Of a stretch of DNA of 9,646 bases, positions 1-7,105 are shown piece after piece. Numbering within the stretch: the first letter of the stretch is position 1; the number at the start of each line of letters is the position of its first letter. The notes under the pieces were generated by a model. That model had not been told where the DNA came from, made no database searches, and worked only from the letters and a program-made list of their open reading frames with translations. The position numbers were made by a program, and so were the translations under genes. The stretch comes from Clostridiales bacterium (GTDB taxonomy: Bacteria > Bacillota > Clostridia > Oscillospirales > Oscillospiraceae): positions 1 through 9,646 of the forward strand of contig JAJPXR010000123.1 of NCBI GenBank assembly GCA_021205375.1, given 5' to 3'.

Positions 1-1
1 C

Positions 2-190
2 TATCTCCTGTCCGGTCTGTGCTTTGTGATTGCCGTCCTCGGCTATCTGATGGGGGTTTGTACTGGTGCAGAGGCGGTGGAAGTGCTCGTGATGGGATTT
101 GTGGCGTTCGTCCTGCCATTTGTTGCCGGATGGGTGATTGGGGTGGTGGATGCGCTGGATGAGGCCCTGTGGGACTTTATCAAGTCGTGA
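2..190 (+). CDS. C-terminal end of a small integral membrane protein (partial)
   Basis: The gene runs in from the left edge, and only its last 62 codons are seen, ending at TGA 188-190. The visible part holds two hydrophobic stretches, roughly residues 2-20 and 28-48 of the fragment, each long enough to cross a membrane. A short acidic tail with an Asp-Glu pattern follows and ends in Phe-Ile-Lys-Ser. I do not recognise the family. Because a relaxase gene lies at the other end of the window, it may be a small membrane protein of a conjugative element, but that rests on context alone. A hairpin 65 bases downstream probably ends its transcript. Confidence 0.6.
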   Translation, partial: YLLSGLCFVIAVLGYLMGVCTGAEAVEVLVMGFVAFVLPFVAGWVIGVVDALDEALWDFIKS

Positions 191-254
191 TGGTTGGCAG
201 AAAAGGCAACAAAACTTTCTATGAAACAGCCAAATAGTAAATATTGAGATTCAA

Positions 255-286
255 AGCCTCAGACGGAAAACACCCCGTCTGGGGCT
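255..286 (+). terminator. Probable intrinsic terminator after the membrane-protein gene
   Basis: A 12-bp stem pairs 255-266 with 275-286 around an 8-base loop, with one G-T wobble. The stem is GC-rich, but only a weak T-rich stretch follows (289-296, broken by C and A). It separates the upstream gene from the promoter of the restriction-modification operon. Termination is inferred from shape and position. Confidence 0.6.
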
Positions 287-343
287 GCTTTCATTTGAGA
301 TGGACAAAGGAGAATGGATTAAAAGACAGCAAATCAACCGAAA

Positions 344-365
344 GTTAATTCCTGATTGAATTAAC
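344..365. repeat. Inverted repeat over the hsdM promoter -35 (candidate operator)
   Basis: GTTAATTC at 344-351 is followed by a 6-base spacer and its exact reverse complement GAATTAAC at 358-365. The right arm overlaps the predicted -35 hexamer at 356-361. A 22-bp symmetric site over a -35 fits binding of a dimeric repressor. No regulator gene is visible in the window, so the operator role is inferred. Confidence 0.5.
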
Positions 366-384
366 AGAAAGCTACTGCTATAAT
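356..384 (+). promoter_or_regulatory. Promoter of the hsdM operon (extended -10)
   Basis: The -35 is TTGAAT (356-361, 4 of 6 consensus bases), the spacer is exactly 17 bp, and the -10 is a perfect TATAAT (379-384) preceded by TGC, which makes an extended -10. Transcription should start near 391, giving a leader of about 67 bases before the hsdM ATG. This is the clearest sigma-A-type promoter in the window and probably drives the whole restriction-modification operon. Confidence 0.75.
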
Positions 385-457
385 AGATGCAGAAAATTCA
401 ACCAGTCTAGCAGAGATAACATTATGGAACTTATCCCGGACAAGGAGACTACCACCA

Positions 458-2290
458 ATGGCTAATGGTGTAAATATCAAAAAATTAGAAGCTGACCTTT
501 GGGAATCGGCTGATTTGCTGCGCTCCGGCTCCAAGCTGACCTCGAATCAGTATTGTATGCCGGTACTTGGCCTCATCTTCCTTCGCTATGCTTACAGCCG
601 CTTCAAGAAGGTCGAATCGGAAATTCAAAAAAATCGCCCTACCCGTGGCGGCCGTGTGCTGCCGGTAGAGGCCAGTGATTTTGCGGAAAAGAGTGCTATC
701 TTTCTCCCCAAAGAGGCGCAGTATGCCTACCTGGTCAATCTCCCGGCGAATATTCCCGAACAGGACCTGACCAATGTGGCCGGGCAGAAGATGAACAGCC
801 TCGGTGAAGTGGTCAACAACGCTATGGATTTGGTAGAAGTCCAGAGCGAACAGCTTACCGGCGTTCTTCCGAAGGATTACACCATGTTCTCCGACGACCT
901 GTTAGGGGAACTTCTGCGGATTTTTAACAATAGTGCGTTAGATGATGTGGGCGGCGATGTGATTGGCCGGATTTATGAATACTTCCTCAACAAGTTCGCC
1001 AAAAACATCGCCTCGGACGACGGTGTGTTTTTTACCCCGAAACCGCTGGTCAAGATGATCGTCAACGTGCTGGAGCCGACCTCCGGCATACTGCTGGACC
1101 CGGCCTGTGGCAGCGGCGGGATGTTCGTGCAGACGGGCGATTTTGTGAACCAGGCAGGTATGGTAGCCAACAACACCATGACCTTTTACGGACAGGAAAA
1201 GGTGGAGTATAACTCCAAGCTGTGCCTGATGAATATGGCAGTGCATGGTCTGACCGGGGTCATCAAATCCGGGGATGAGGCCAACACCTTTTATCACGAC
1301 GCCCACAATTTGGACGGGTGCTGCGACTATGTGATGGCAAATCCTCCTTTTAACGTCGATAAGGTGAAGTCGGAATCGGCGCTCTCCGCCGGGCGGCTGC
1401 CCTTTGGCCTGCCGGGTGTGAACAAGGACAAAGAGGTGGGCAACGCCAATTACCTCTGGATTTCCTATTTTTACTCCTACCTGAATGAGCATGGACGGGC
1501 TGGTTTCGTCATGGCCTCCTCTGCTACGGACTCATCCGGTAAAGACAAGAACATCCGGGAAGCGCTGATCAAGACCGGCCATGTGGACGTTATGGTCAGC
1601 GTCGGCAACAACTTTTTCTACACCAAGAGCCTGCCCTGCTCGCTCTGGTTTTTCGACAAGGGCAAACCTGAGAAGCTGCTGGACAAGGTGCTGTTTATCG
1701 ACGCTCGGAATTATTATACCGTCGTAGACCGGACGCTGAACGAGTGGACGGACTGGCAGCTCAAAAATCTGAACGCCATTGTCTGGCTCTACCGCGGAGA
1801 AACCGCGAAATATGCGGCGCTGCTGGCGGAATACCATGCCGCACTCAACTCGGACGATGTTTTTTCGGAAATCAAGGCAAAGCTGGAAACGGCTGTTCAG
1901 GAAAAGCGCGCAGAGGCCAAAGAAACCGTCAGCGCCGCCGCCAGACAGGAGAAAAAGGCGGTCCAAGCCGAATACGATGAGGCCGTTGCTGCTCTGGAGG
2001 AACAGCTTACGATCGCAAAGGAAGCCTGCTGGCTCTATGAGAAATTTGGCGACGGGGTCTATCAGGATGTCCTGGGCCTTTGTAAAATCGCAGACCGGGC
2101 AACCATCCTGGAGGAAAAGGGCTGTTCTCTGACGCCGGGCGCCTATGTGGGCGTCGCCCCGGTGGAGGACGACGGCGTGGACTTCCATGAGCGCATGACG
2201 GAGATCCAGCAGGAGCTTTTGTCGTTGCAGGCGGAGAGCAACGAGCTGATGGACACCATTTCCCAAAATTTCAGAGAACTAGGTATTTGA
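458..2290 (+). CDS. hsdM: Type I restriction-modification system methyltransferase subunit HsdM
   Basis: HsdM transfers a methyl group from S-adenosylmethionine to N6 of adenine in the site chosen by HsdS; the M2S complex methylates, and adding HsdR allows restriction. The 610-residue protein begins with a helical HsdM N-terminal domain (about 1-150). It then has the N6-adenine methyltransferase fold, with SAM-binding motif I DPACGSGG at 214-221 and catalytic motif IV NPPF at 295-298. Both motifs are intact. Residues about 470-525 are rich in Glu, Lys and Ala and look like a coiled coil, which makes the protein longer than the 529-residue E. coli EcoKI HsdM. The ATG at 458 has AAGGAG at 442-447, ten bases upstream. 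It is the first gene after the promoter at 356-384. Confidence 0.96.
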   Translation: MANGVNIKKLEADLWESADLLRSGSKLTSNQYCMPVLGLIFLRYAYSRFKKVESEIQKNRPTRGGRVLPVEASDFAEKSAIFLPKEAQYAYLVNLPANIPEQDLTNVAGQKMNSLGEVVNNAMDLVEVQSEQLTGVLPKDYTMFSDDLLGELLRIFNNSALDDVGGDVIGRIYEYFLNKFAKNIASDDGVFFTPKPLVKMIVNVLEPTSGILLDPACGSGGMFVQTGDFVNQAGMVANNTMTFYGQEKVEYNSKLCLMNMAVHGLTGVIKSGDEANTFYHDAHNLDGCCDYVMANPPFNVDKVKSESALSAGRLPFGLPGVNKDKEVGNANYLWISYFYSYLNEHGRAGFVMASSATDSSGKDKNIREALIKTGHVDVMVSVGNNFFYTKSLPCSLWFFDKGKPEKLLDKVLFIDARNYYTVVDRTLNEWTDWQLKNLNAIVWLYRGETAKYAALLAEYHAALNSDDVFSEIKAKLETAVQEKRAEAKETVSAAARQEKKAVQAEYDEAVAALEEQLTIAKEACWLYEKFGDGVYQDVLGLCKIADRATILEEKGCSLTPGAYVGVAPVEDDGVDFHERMTEIQQELLSLQAESNELMDTISQNFRELGI

Positions 2291-2304
2291 CACTTGTAAA
2301 TACC
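2282..2304. repeat. Inverted repeat across the hsdM stop codon
   Basis: GGTATTT (2282-2288) and its exact reverse complement AAATACC (2298-2304) flank a 9-base spacer. The repeat spans the hsdM TGA (2288-2290), and its right arm covers most of a possible -35 at 2294-2299. It could be an operator or a weak mRNA hairpin. No T-run follows, so a terminator is unlikely. Confidence 0.4.
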
Positions 2305-2321
2305 GAAAACTGAGATATGAT
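2294..2321 (+). promoter_or_regulatory. Possible internal promoter upstream of the DUF1016 gene
   Basis: TTGTAA (2294-2299), a 16-bp spacer and TATGAT (2316-2321, 5 of 6 consensus) lie in the 64-base gap after hsdM. Transcription would start near 2328, leaving a short leader before the ATG at 2355. If active, it would let the nuclease, hsdS and later genes be expressed apart from hsdM. The -35 is weak. Confidence 0.35.
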
Positions 2322-2341
2322 TAAGAAAATGGATGAATTGT

Positions 2342-2346
2342 GAGGG
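2342..2346 (+). promoter_or_regulatory. Ribosome binding site that sets the DUF1016 start
   Basis: GAGGG lies 8 bases before ATG 2355. The in-frame GTG at 2340 has no comparable site upstream and itself precedes this sequence, so 2355 is the better start. Confidence 0.55.
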
Positions 2347-2354
2347 ACACTGTA

Positions 2355-3392
2355 ATGGGTGAAATCGCTAAAAATGAAGGTCTGGCAAACACTGTCGATT
2401 CAGAGGAAACATACCGCTCTATCCGTGGGTATGTCATCGACGCCCAGCGAAAGGTGTATTCTTCTGTCAATTCTGCAATGGTAACTGCCTACTGGAATAT
2501 CGGAAAGGCAATCTACGAAGCCTGTGGTGAAAATGACCGCGCTACCTATGGCAAGCAAATTTTGCAGTATATCTCGGAACGGCTGACATCGGAGTTCGGA
2601 AAAGGGTTTGACATCAGGAATCTCAGAAATATGCGGCAGTTCTATATGGCATTCCCAAAACGGAACACACTGTGTTCCGAATTGAGCTGGTCGCATTACC
2701 GGCTGCTGATGCGTGTGCAGGACGAGGCGGCAAGAACGTTCTATGCAGAGGAAGCGGTCAAAGCGGGCTGGAGCGTACGCCAGCTCCAGCGGCAGATCAA
2801 CACCATGTATTACAACCGCATCCTGGCGAGTAAGGACAAGGAAAGCGTTTCTGCGGAGATTCAAACCACTGTACCGAAGCCGGAGTATGAAAAAATCATC
2901 AAAGACCCCTATGTGCTGGAGTTCCTCGACCTGCCACAGAATGAGCATTACTATGAATCGGATTTGGAGCAGGCGCTGATCGACCACCTACAGAAATTCC
3001 TGCTGGAGCTGGGCAGAGGATTCTCCTTCGTAGCCAGACAGAAGCACTTCAATTTTGACGGGCGGCATTTTTATATCGACCTGGTGTTCTACAACTATAT
3101 CCTCAAGTGCTTTGTGCTGATTGACCTCAAGACGGAGGACCTGACCCACCAGGACATTGGCCAGATGCAGATGTATGTGAATTACTACACGCGAAACATG
3201 ATGAACGAGGGGGACAACCCGCCCGTGGGAATTCTGCTCTGCGCCGACAAGAGTGACACGCTGGTGCGGTATACGCTGCCGGAGCAGAACACCCAAATTT
3301 ATGCGGCCAAGTATATGCCATATATGCCGACGGTGGAGGAGTTAAGGCGAGAGTTGAATTTGGAGGAGTTCCAGAAATTAGAGGATAATTGA
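2355..3392 (+). CDS. DUF1016/YhcG-family PD-(D/E)XK nuclease domain protein
   Basis: This is a two-domain protein of 345 residues from ATG 2355, or 350 from the weaker GTG at 2340. The N-terminal half matches the DUF1016 N-domain pattern as I know it: a Tyr-Trp-x-Ile-Gly segment, then Ser-Glu-Arg-Leu-Thr, Phe-Gly-Lys-Gly-Phe, Arg-Asn-Leu-Arg-x-Met-Arg-Gln-Phe and Leu-Ser-Trp-x-His-Tyr. The C-terminal half has a PD-(D/E)XK-like core: Asp242 in IDLVFY, then IDLK with Asp257 and Lys259, then a Gln-rich helix QMQMYVNYY. The second acidic position is Asp rather than the more usual Glu. This family is often found beside type I restriction genes, and nuclease activity is predicted from the fold. It lies between hsdM and hsdS, and hsdS starts 28 bases after it, so the two are probably cotranscribed. 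Its target is unknown. Confidence 0.88.
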   Translation: MGEIAKNEGLANTVDSEETYRSIRGYVIDAQRKVYSSVNSAMVTAYWNIGKAIYEACGENDRATYGKQILQYISERLTSEFGKGFDIRNLRNMRQFYMAFPKRNTLCSELSWSHYRLLMRVQDEAARTFYAEEAVKAGWSVRQLQRQINTMYYNRILASKDKESVSAEIQTTVPKPEYEKIIKDPYVLEFLDLPQNEHYYESDLEQALIDHLQKFLLELGRGFSFVARQKHFNFDGRHFYIDLVFYNYILKCFVLIDLKTEDLTHQDIGQMQMYVNYYTRNMMNEGDNPPVGILLCADKSDTLVRYTLPEQNTQIYAAKYMPYMPTVEELRRELNLEEFQKLEDN

Positions 3393-3420
3393 GGACGGAA
3401 GTGCAGGAGGAGATGGAGAT

Positions 3421-4581
3421 ATGGGCTGGAAACAAGTTACATTGGGTGAAGTTTCATCAAATATCCAAACAGGGCCATTTGGTTCTCAGTTGCACCAATC
3501 AGATTATTCTGAGAGTGGCACACCTGTTGTGATGCCAAAAGATTTGATAAGCGGCAAAATTTCTGAATCCTCCATTGCCAGAGTTGAAGAACAGCACGTA
3601 ACCAGATTAAGCAGACACATTATAGAAAACGGGGATATTTTGTACTCTCGGAGAGGTGATGTTGGAAGATGTGCCTTTGCCACGGGAAAAGAGGCTGGCT
3701 GGCTCTGTGGAACTGGATGTTTAAGAGTAACTGTAAATCCAAACAAGGCAGATAAGCGGTTTGTGTTTTTTCAACTTCAACAACCTGAAACCATCGGATG
3801 GGTTGAAAAACACGCTGTTGGTTCAACAATGTTGAATCTTAATACTTCTATTTTAAGTAATGTCCCAATATTTTTGCCTGATATTAACACCCAACGCCGC
3901 ATTGCCGACATTCTCTCCGCCTACGACGACCTCATTGAAAACAACCGCAGGCAAATCAAGCTGCTGGAGGAGGCCGCACAGCGGCTGTACAAGGAATGGT
4001 TCGTGGATTTGCGGTTTCCCGGTTGGGAGACGACGGAGATTGTGGATGGGGTGCCGGTGGGGTGGAAAACGTCCTCTATTAATGAATTAGGCCATTTTGT
4101 GAGAGGAAAGACGATTACAAAAAGCAATGTTAATGAAGGAGACGTTCCTGTTGTTGCTGGAGGCATTGAACCGGCATATTACCATAATGTATCTAATACA
4201 GAGATGCCTGTTATAACTATTAGCGGGTCTGGCGCTAATGCAGGATTTACAAAAATTTATTTTCAAAAAATATGGGCTTCAGATTGTTCATATGTTGATT
4301 CTACTGGAACACAGTACATTTACTTCGTCTATTGCTTCCTAAAGAATTCAGGTGACGCAATTAAAAAGTTGCAAAAGGGGTCTGCTCAGCCCCACGTTTA
4401 TGCAAAAGACATTAATGCATTGACCGTAACTATTCCCAACATGAAAACGCTGTGGTCTTTCGAGAGTCATATAAGGCCATGTTTTAACGCTATTGCAAAT
4501 TGCAATAAAATTATAAAGAGTGCGACAGAGGCTCGTGACCGTTTGTTGCCGAAGCTGATGAGCGGAGAATTGGAGGTATAA
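3421..4581 (+). CDS. hsdS: Type I restriction-modification specificity subunit HsdS
   Basis: HsdS reads the two halves of the bipartite DNA site and holds the HsdM and HsdR subunits. The 386-residue protein has the standard order. Target recognition domain 1 spans about 1-155. A central conserved helical spacer starts at Asn156 (NTQRRIADILSAYDDLIENN) and runs to about 200, followed by a FVDLRFPG segment. Target recognition domain 2 spans about 215-360, and the C-terminal repeat RDRLLPKLMSGELEV ends the protein. The ATG has AGGAGG at 3405-3410, ten bases upstream. Base composition is mosaic: the central spacer region (3901-4080) is 56% G+C by direct count, while domain 2 (4081-4260) is 38%. 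This fits exchange of recognition domains between alleles. The recognised sequence cannot be read from the protein by eye. Confidence 0.95.
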   Translation: MGWKQVTLGEVSSNIQTGPFGSQLHQSDYSESGTPVVMPKDLISGKISESSIARVEEQHVTRLSRHIIENGDILYSRRGDVGRCAFATGKEAGWLCGTGCLRVTVNPNKADKRFVFFQLQQPETIGWVEKHAVGSTMLNLNTSILSNVPIFLPDINTQRRIADILSAYDDLIENNRRQIKLLEEAAQRLYKEWFVDLRFPGWETTEIVDGVPVGWKTSSINELGHFVRGKTITKSNVNEGDVPVVAGGIEPAYYHNVSNTEMPVITISGSGANAGFTKIYFQKIWASDCSYVDSTGTQYIYFVYCFLKNSGDAIKKLQKGSAQPHVYAKDINALTVTIPNMKTLWSFESHIRPCFNAIANCNKIIKSATEARDRLLPKLMSGELEV

Positions 4582-4582
4582 G

Positions 4583-5662
4583 ATGAAAATAACGCCCGAA
4601 CAGGAATACGCAATTTCAGTCCGCATTATACAAAGTGATGCTGAAGCCATCTACTCACTAATGAAAAGCGAAAGAGATAGTATCTTTGCTATGGAGATTA
4701 TTCCATATTATGCACTGTTTGTCCAATCATTGCAGGAATTTTCAGGAAAGAACCTTCTCCCTGAGACTGAGGCATTAAAAATAAAGGATATACGAAATCA
4801 CCTTAAAGTATATGCAGATGCTTTTGGAAAATCTAAAAAAAGAGTACTGTCAGTAGATGCGGAGCAAGATGAGATATTCAAATCAAAGCTGAAATTCGAT
4901 TTTCTGCGGGATTGGAATATTCATTTGAATCTTGGAACATATTGGACAAATGACCATCATATAGTTGGAAATACCCAACAACTGGCTTCTTTTTTGGATG
5001 TAAATAACATTTCAACTCCTGAATCAAAAAAGAAAAATTACGAATTAGGGTATCAACTTGGTTCATTTGTTGCATCAACGCGGAAAGAGCTTTCCCAATC
5101 ATTGGATATTCCTATCATAGAAAGGAAAATATCATCTGTAAAGATTGACTATTATTATGATTTGAACACAAATAAACACAATCCGTTTTTCGTCAGGAAT
5201 GAATCAAAAGAGTTAAGTCTGTTCTGTTTACACCTGCTGTGTAATATGAATTTTGTCAAATATTTTGTCCGACCTCTTTTTGCGGATGGGAACACATGGA
5301 CGCTGAGGATTGAGTACATTGTTACTTATTATACATTTCGAGCATTAAAACGGTTAAAAAATCACTGTGATAATAACCCTAATATTAAAATCAACTCAAA
5401 CGGTATTGATGCAATATTAAGTGCAGGAAATGGGCTATTTCAGTCGAAATTCCGTAATGCTATGATGCACTACGGTCTTAAAGGTGAATGCATTTTGTCG
5501 TTAGAGTACATCAACAAGCCCTTTTATGGTATTGTTGAAAGCTGTTTTGATGGGATGGATTACCAGACGTTTTTGCGTTCGTTGCATAAATTGACAGATT
5601 CTATCATCGACTACTTAGAGACATATTTTAATTCAGCTAGTGTGCAATTAACGCATTTTTAA
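4583..5662 (+). CDS. Unrecognised protein with a HEPN-like RNxxxH motif, between hsdS and hsdR
   Basis: I do not recognise the full-length family of this 359-residue protein. Residues 291-296 read R-N-A-M-M-H, the Rx4H form with Asn after Arg that is typical of HEPN ribonucleases and toxins. Around it are a predicted helix at about 239-260 (WTLRIEYIVTYYTFRALKRL), a helix running into the motif, and a last helix near 330-350, an all-helical layout that suits HEPN. The N-terminal 200 residues are mostly helical and unassigned. There is no Walker A P-loop, signal peptide or membrane segment, so the protein is probably cytosolic. Its ATG lies one base after the hsdS stop with GGAGG at 4572-4576, which implies translational coupling. 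The DNA is very AT-rich (32% G+C at 4981-5160), unlike hsdR, suggesting separate acquisition. A non-catalytic accessory role is possible. Confidence 0.85.
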   Translation: MKITPEQEYAISVRIIQSDAEAIYSLMKSERDSIFAMEIIPYYALFVQSLQEFSGKNLLPETEALKIKDIRNHLKVYADAFGKSKKRVLSVDAEQDEIFKSKLKFDFLRDWNIHLNLGTYWTNDHHIVGNTQQLASFLDVNNISTPESKKKNYELGYQLGSFVASTRKELSQSLDIPIIERKISSVKIDYYYDLNTNKHNPFFVRNESKELSLFCLHLLCNMNFVKYFVRPLFADGNTWTLRIEYIVTYYTFRALKRLKNHCDNNPNIKINSNGIDAILSAGNGLFQSKFRNAMMHYGLKGECILSLEYINKPFYGIVESCFDGMDYQTFLRSLHKLTDSIIDYLETYFNSASVQLTHF

Positions 5663-5680
5663 TCAAGGGGGCGTTTCTCT

Positions 5681-7018
5681 GTGAGCTACGAATACTCCGA
5701 AAACACGCTGGTTCAGGAATCCGCCGGGCATCTTCTGCAAGATGAGCTGGGCTGGGAGGTCGCCTACGCCTACAACACGGAGGTACTGGGAGCCAACGGC
5801 ACCTTTGGCCGGAAGAGCTATCGGGAGATCCTGCTGACCCGGTATTTTCGTGCTGCGCTGAAAAAGCTGAACCCGTGGATCACTTCGGCGCAGACGGACG
5901 AAGCGCAGAAAAAGCTGGAAAGCAGGCTCTCCACCGCCTCCCTGATGCAAATCAACGAGGAGAAATACTTTCTGATCCGGGACGGTATCCCGGTCACGGT
6001 GAAGAAGGCCAACGGACAGACCGACACCAGAGCGGCGGCCGTGATCGACTTCAAGCACCCCCAGGAGAATCACTTTCTGGCCATTAAGGAGCTGAAAATC
6101 TACGGCGACCTTTACCGGCGGCGGACGGATATTGTCGGCTTTGTCAACGGGATTCCCCTGCTGTTCGTGGAGCTGAAAAAGAACAGCGTGGACGTGCAGA
6201 ACGCCTACACGGACAACTACACCGATTACCTTGACACCATTCCCCATCTGTTCTATTACAACGCCTTTTTGATGCTCTCCAACGGTGTGGAGGCGAAGGT
6301 CGGCACGCTGGGCAGCAAGTATGAGTTTTTCCACGAGTGGAAGCGGCTGAAAGAGAGCGACGAGGGAGACGTTGCGCTGGAAACCATGCTACGAGGCATT
6401 TGCCGAAAGGAAAACTTCCTCGACCTCTTTGAAAACTTCATCCTGTTCGACCACTCCGGCGGCCACACAGCCAAGATTCTCGCCCGAAACCACCAGTATC
6501 TCGGCGTCAACGAGGCGGTAAAAGCCTATGAAGCAAGAAAGCTGAAGGACGGCAAGCTGGGCGTGTTCTGGCACACCCAGGGTTCCGGCAAGAGCTATTC
6601 TATGGTATTTCTGGCGCAGAAGATTCGGAGAAAACAGGAAGGTTCTCCAACGTTTGTGGTGCTGACGGACCGGGAGGAACTGAACAAGCAGATCAGCGAT
6701 ACCTTTGAAAACTGCGGCCTGCTGGGAACGGCAAAAGCCAAAAAGTTTGTCGCTCCCAGCGGTAAGAAGCTGATCGATATGTTGAAGGGAAACCCCAGTT
6801 TTATCTTCACATTGATTCAGAAATTCAATAAGCCCGACACGCCGCCCATCTATCCAGACCATGACATTGTTATCATGTCGGACGAGGCGCACCGCAGCCA
6901 AAATGGGATTTTTGCGGATAATATGATGGCGCTGCTGCCCACAGCTTCCCGAATCGGCTTCACTGGTACGCCGCTGCTCTCCAACGACAATATCACGCAG
7001 AGAACTTTTGGAGGTTAA
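5681..7018 (+). CDS. hsdR: HsdR N-terminal fragment: nuclease domain and first RecA-like domain
   Basis: This is the 445-residue product expected if translation stops at TAA 7016-7018. It keeps the nuclease residues Asp150, Glu164 and Lys166, and helicase motifs I, II and III. It lacks the second RecA-like domain, the arginine finger motif VI and the C-terminal region thought to dock on the methyltransferase core. It should not translocate DNA. Whether the isolated nuclease domain could still act is unknown. The GTG start follows the upstream gene by 18 bases. Confidence 0.6.
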   Translation: MSYEYSENTLVQESAGHLLQDELGWEVAYAYNTEVLGANGTFGRKSYREILLTRYFRAALKKLNPWITSAQTDEAQKKLESRLSTASLMQINEEKYFLIRDGIPVTVKKANGQTDTRAAAVIDFKHPQENHFLAIKELKIYGDLYRRRTDIVGFVNGIPLLFVELKKNSVDVQNAYTDNYTDYLDTIPHLFYYNAFLMLSNGVEAKVGTLGSKYEFFHEWKRLKESDEGDVALETMLRGICRKENFLDLFENFILFDHSGGHTAKILARNHQYLGVNEAVKAYEARKLKDGKLGVFWHTQGSGKSYSMVFLAQKIRRKQEGSPTFVVLTDREELNKQISDTFENCGLLGTAKAKKFVAPSGKKLIDMLKGNPSFIFTLIQKFNKPDTPPIYPDHDIVIMSDEAHRSQNGIFADNMMALLPTASRIGFTGTPLLSNDNITQRTFGG

Positions 7019-7105
7019 GTCTCCGTTTACGACTTCAAACGGGCCGTCGCTGACGGGGCCACCGTTCCGCTGTTTTACGAAAACAGAGCGGATAAAATCA
7101 ACGAC

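Noticed and set aside
190..237. A 15-codon frame whose ATG overlaps the membrane-protein stop (TGATG)
   Set aside because: The overlap resembles coupled translation, but the product is tiny, featureless and has no ribosome site. It is too little to call a gene.
938..2266. Open frames of 184 and 244 codons on the minus strand opposite hsdM
   Set aside because: Both are shadows of a clear hsdM gene. They are rich in His, Val, Gln and Arg, as complement-strand translations usually are, and show no family motif.
5591..5596. Perfect TTGACA upstream of hsdR as a possible promoter
   Set aside because: No reasonable -10 lies 15 to 19 bp downstream, and the site is inside the coding sequence of the preceding gene.
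4583..5662. The gene between hsdS and hsdR as a true PrrC or RloC
   Set aside because: Those proteins carry an ABC-type ATPase with a Walker A motif. No GxxxxGK[ST] is present here, so only the gene position and HEPN-like motif are comparable.
7000..7030. Frameshift or slippage site causing the hsdR break
   Set aside because: The frame is the same on both sides of the TAA, and there is no long homopolymer, so a point nonsense change explains it better.
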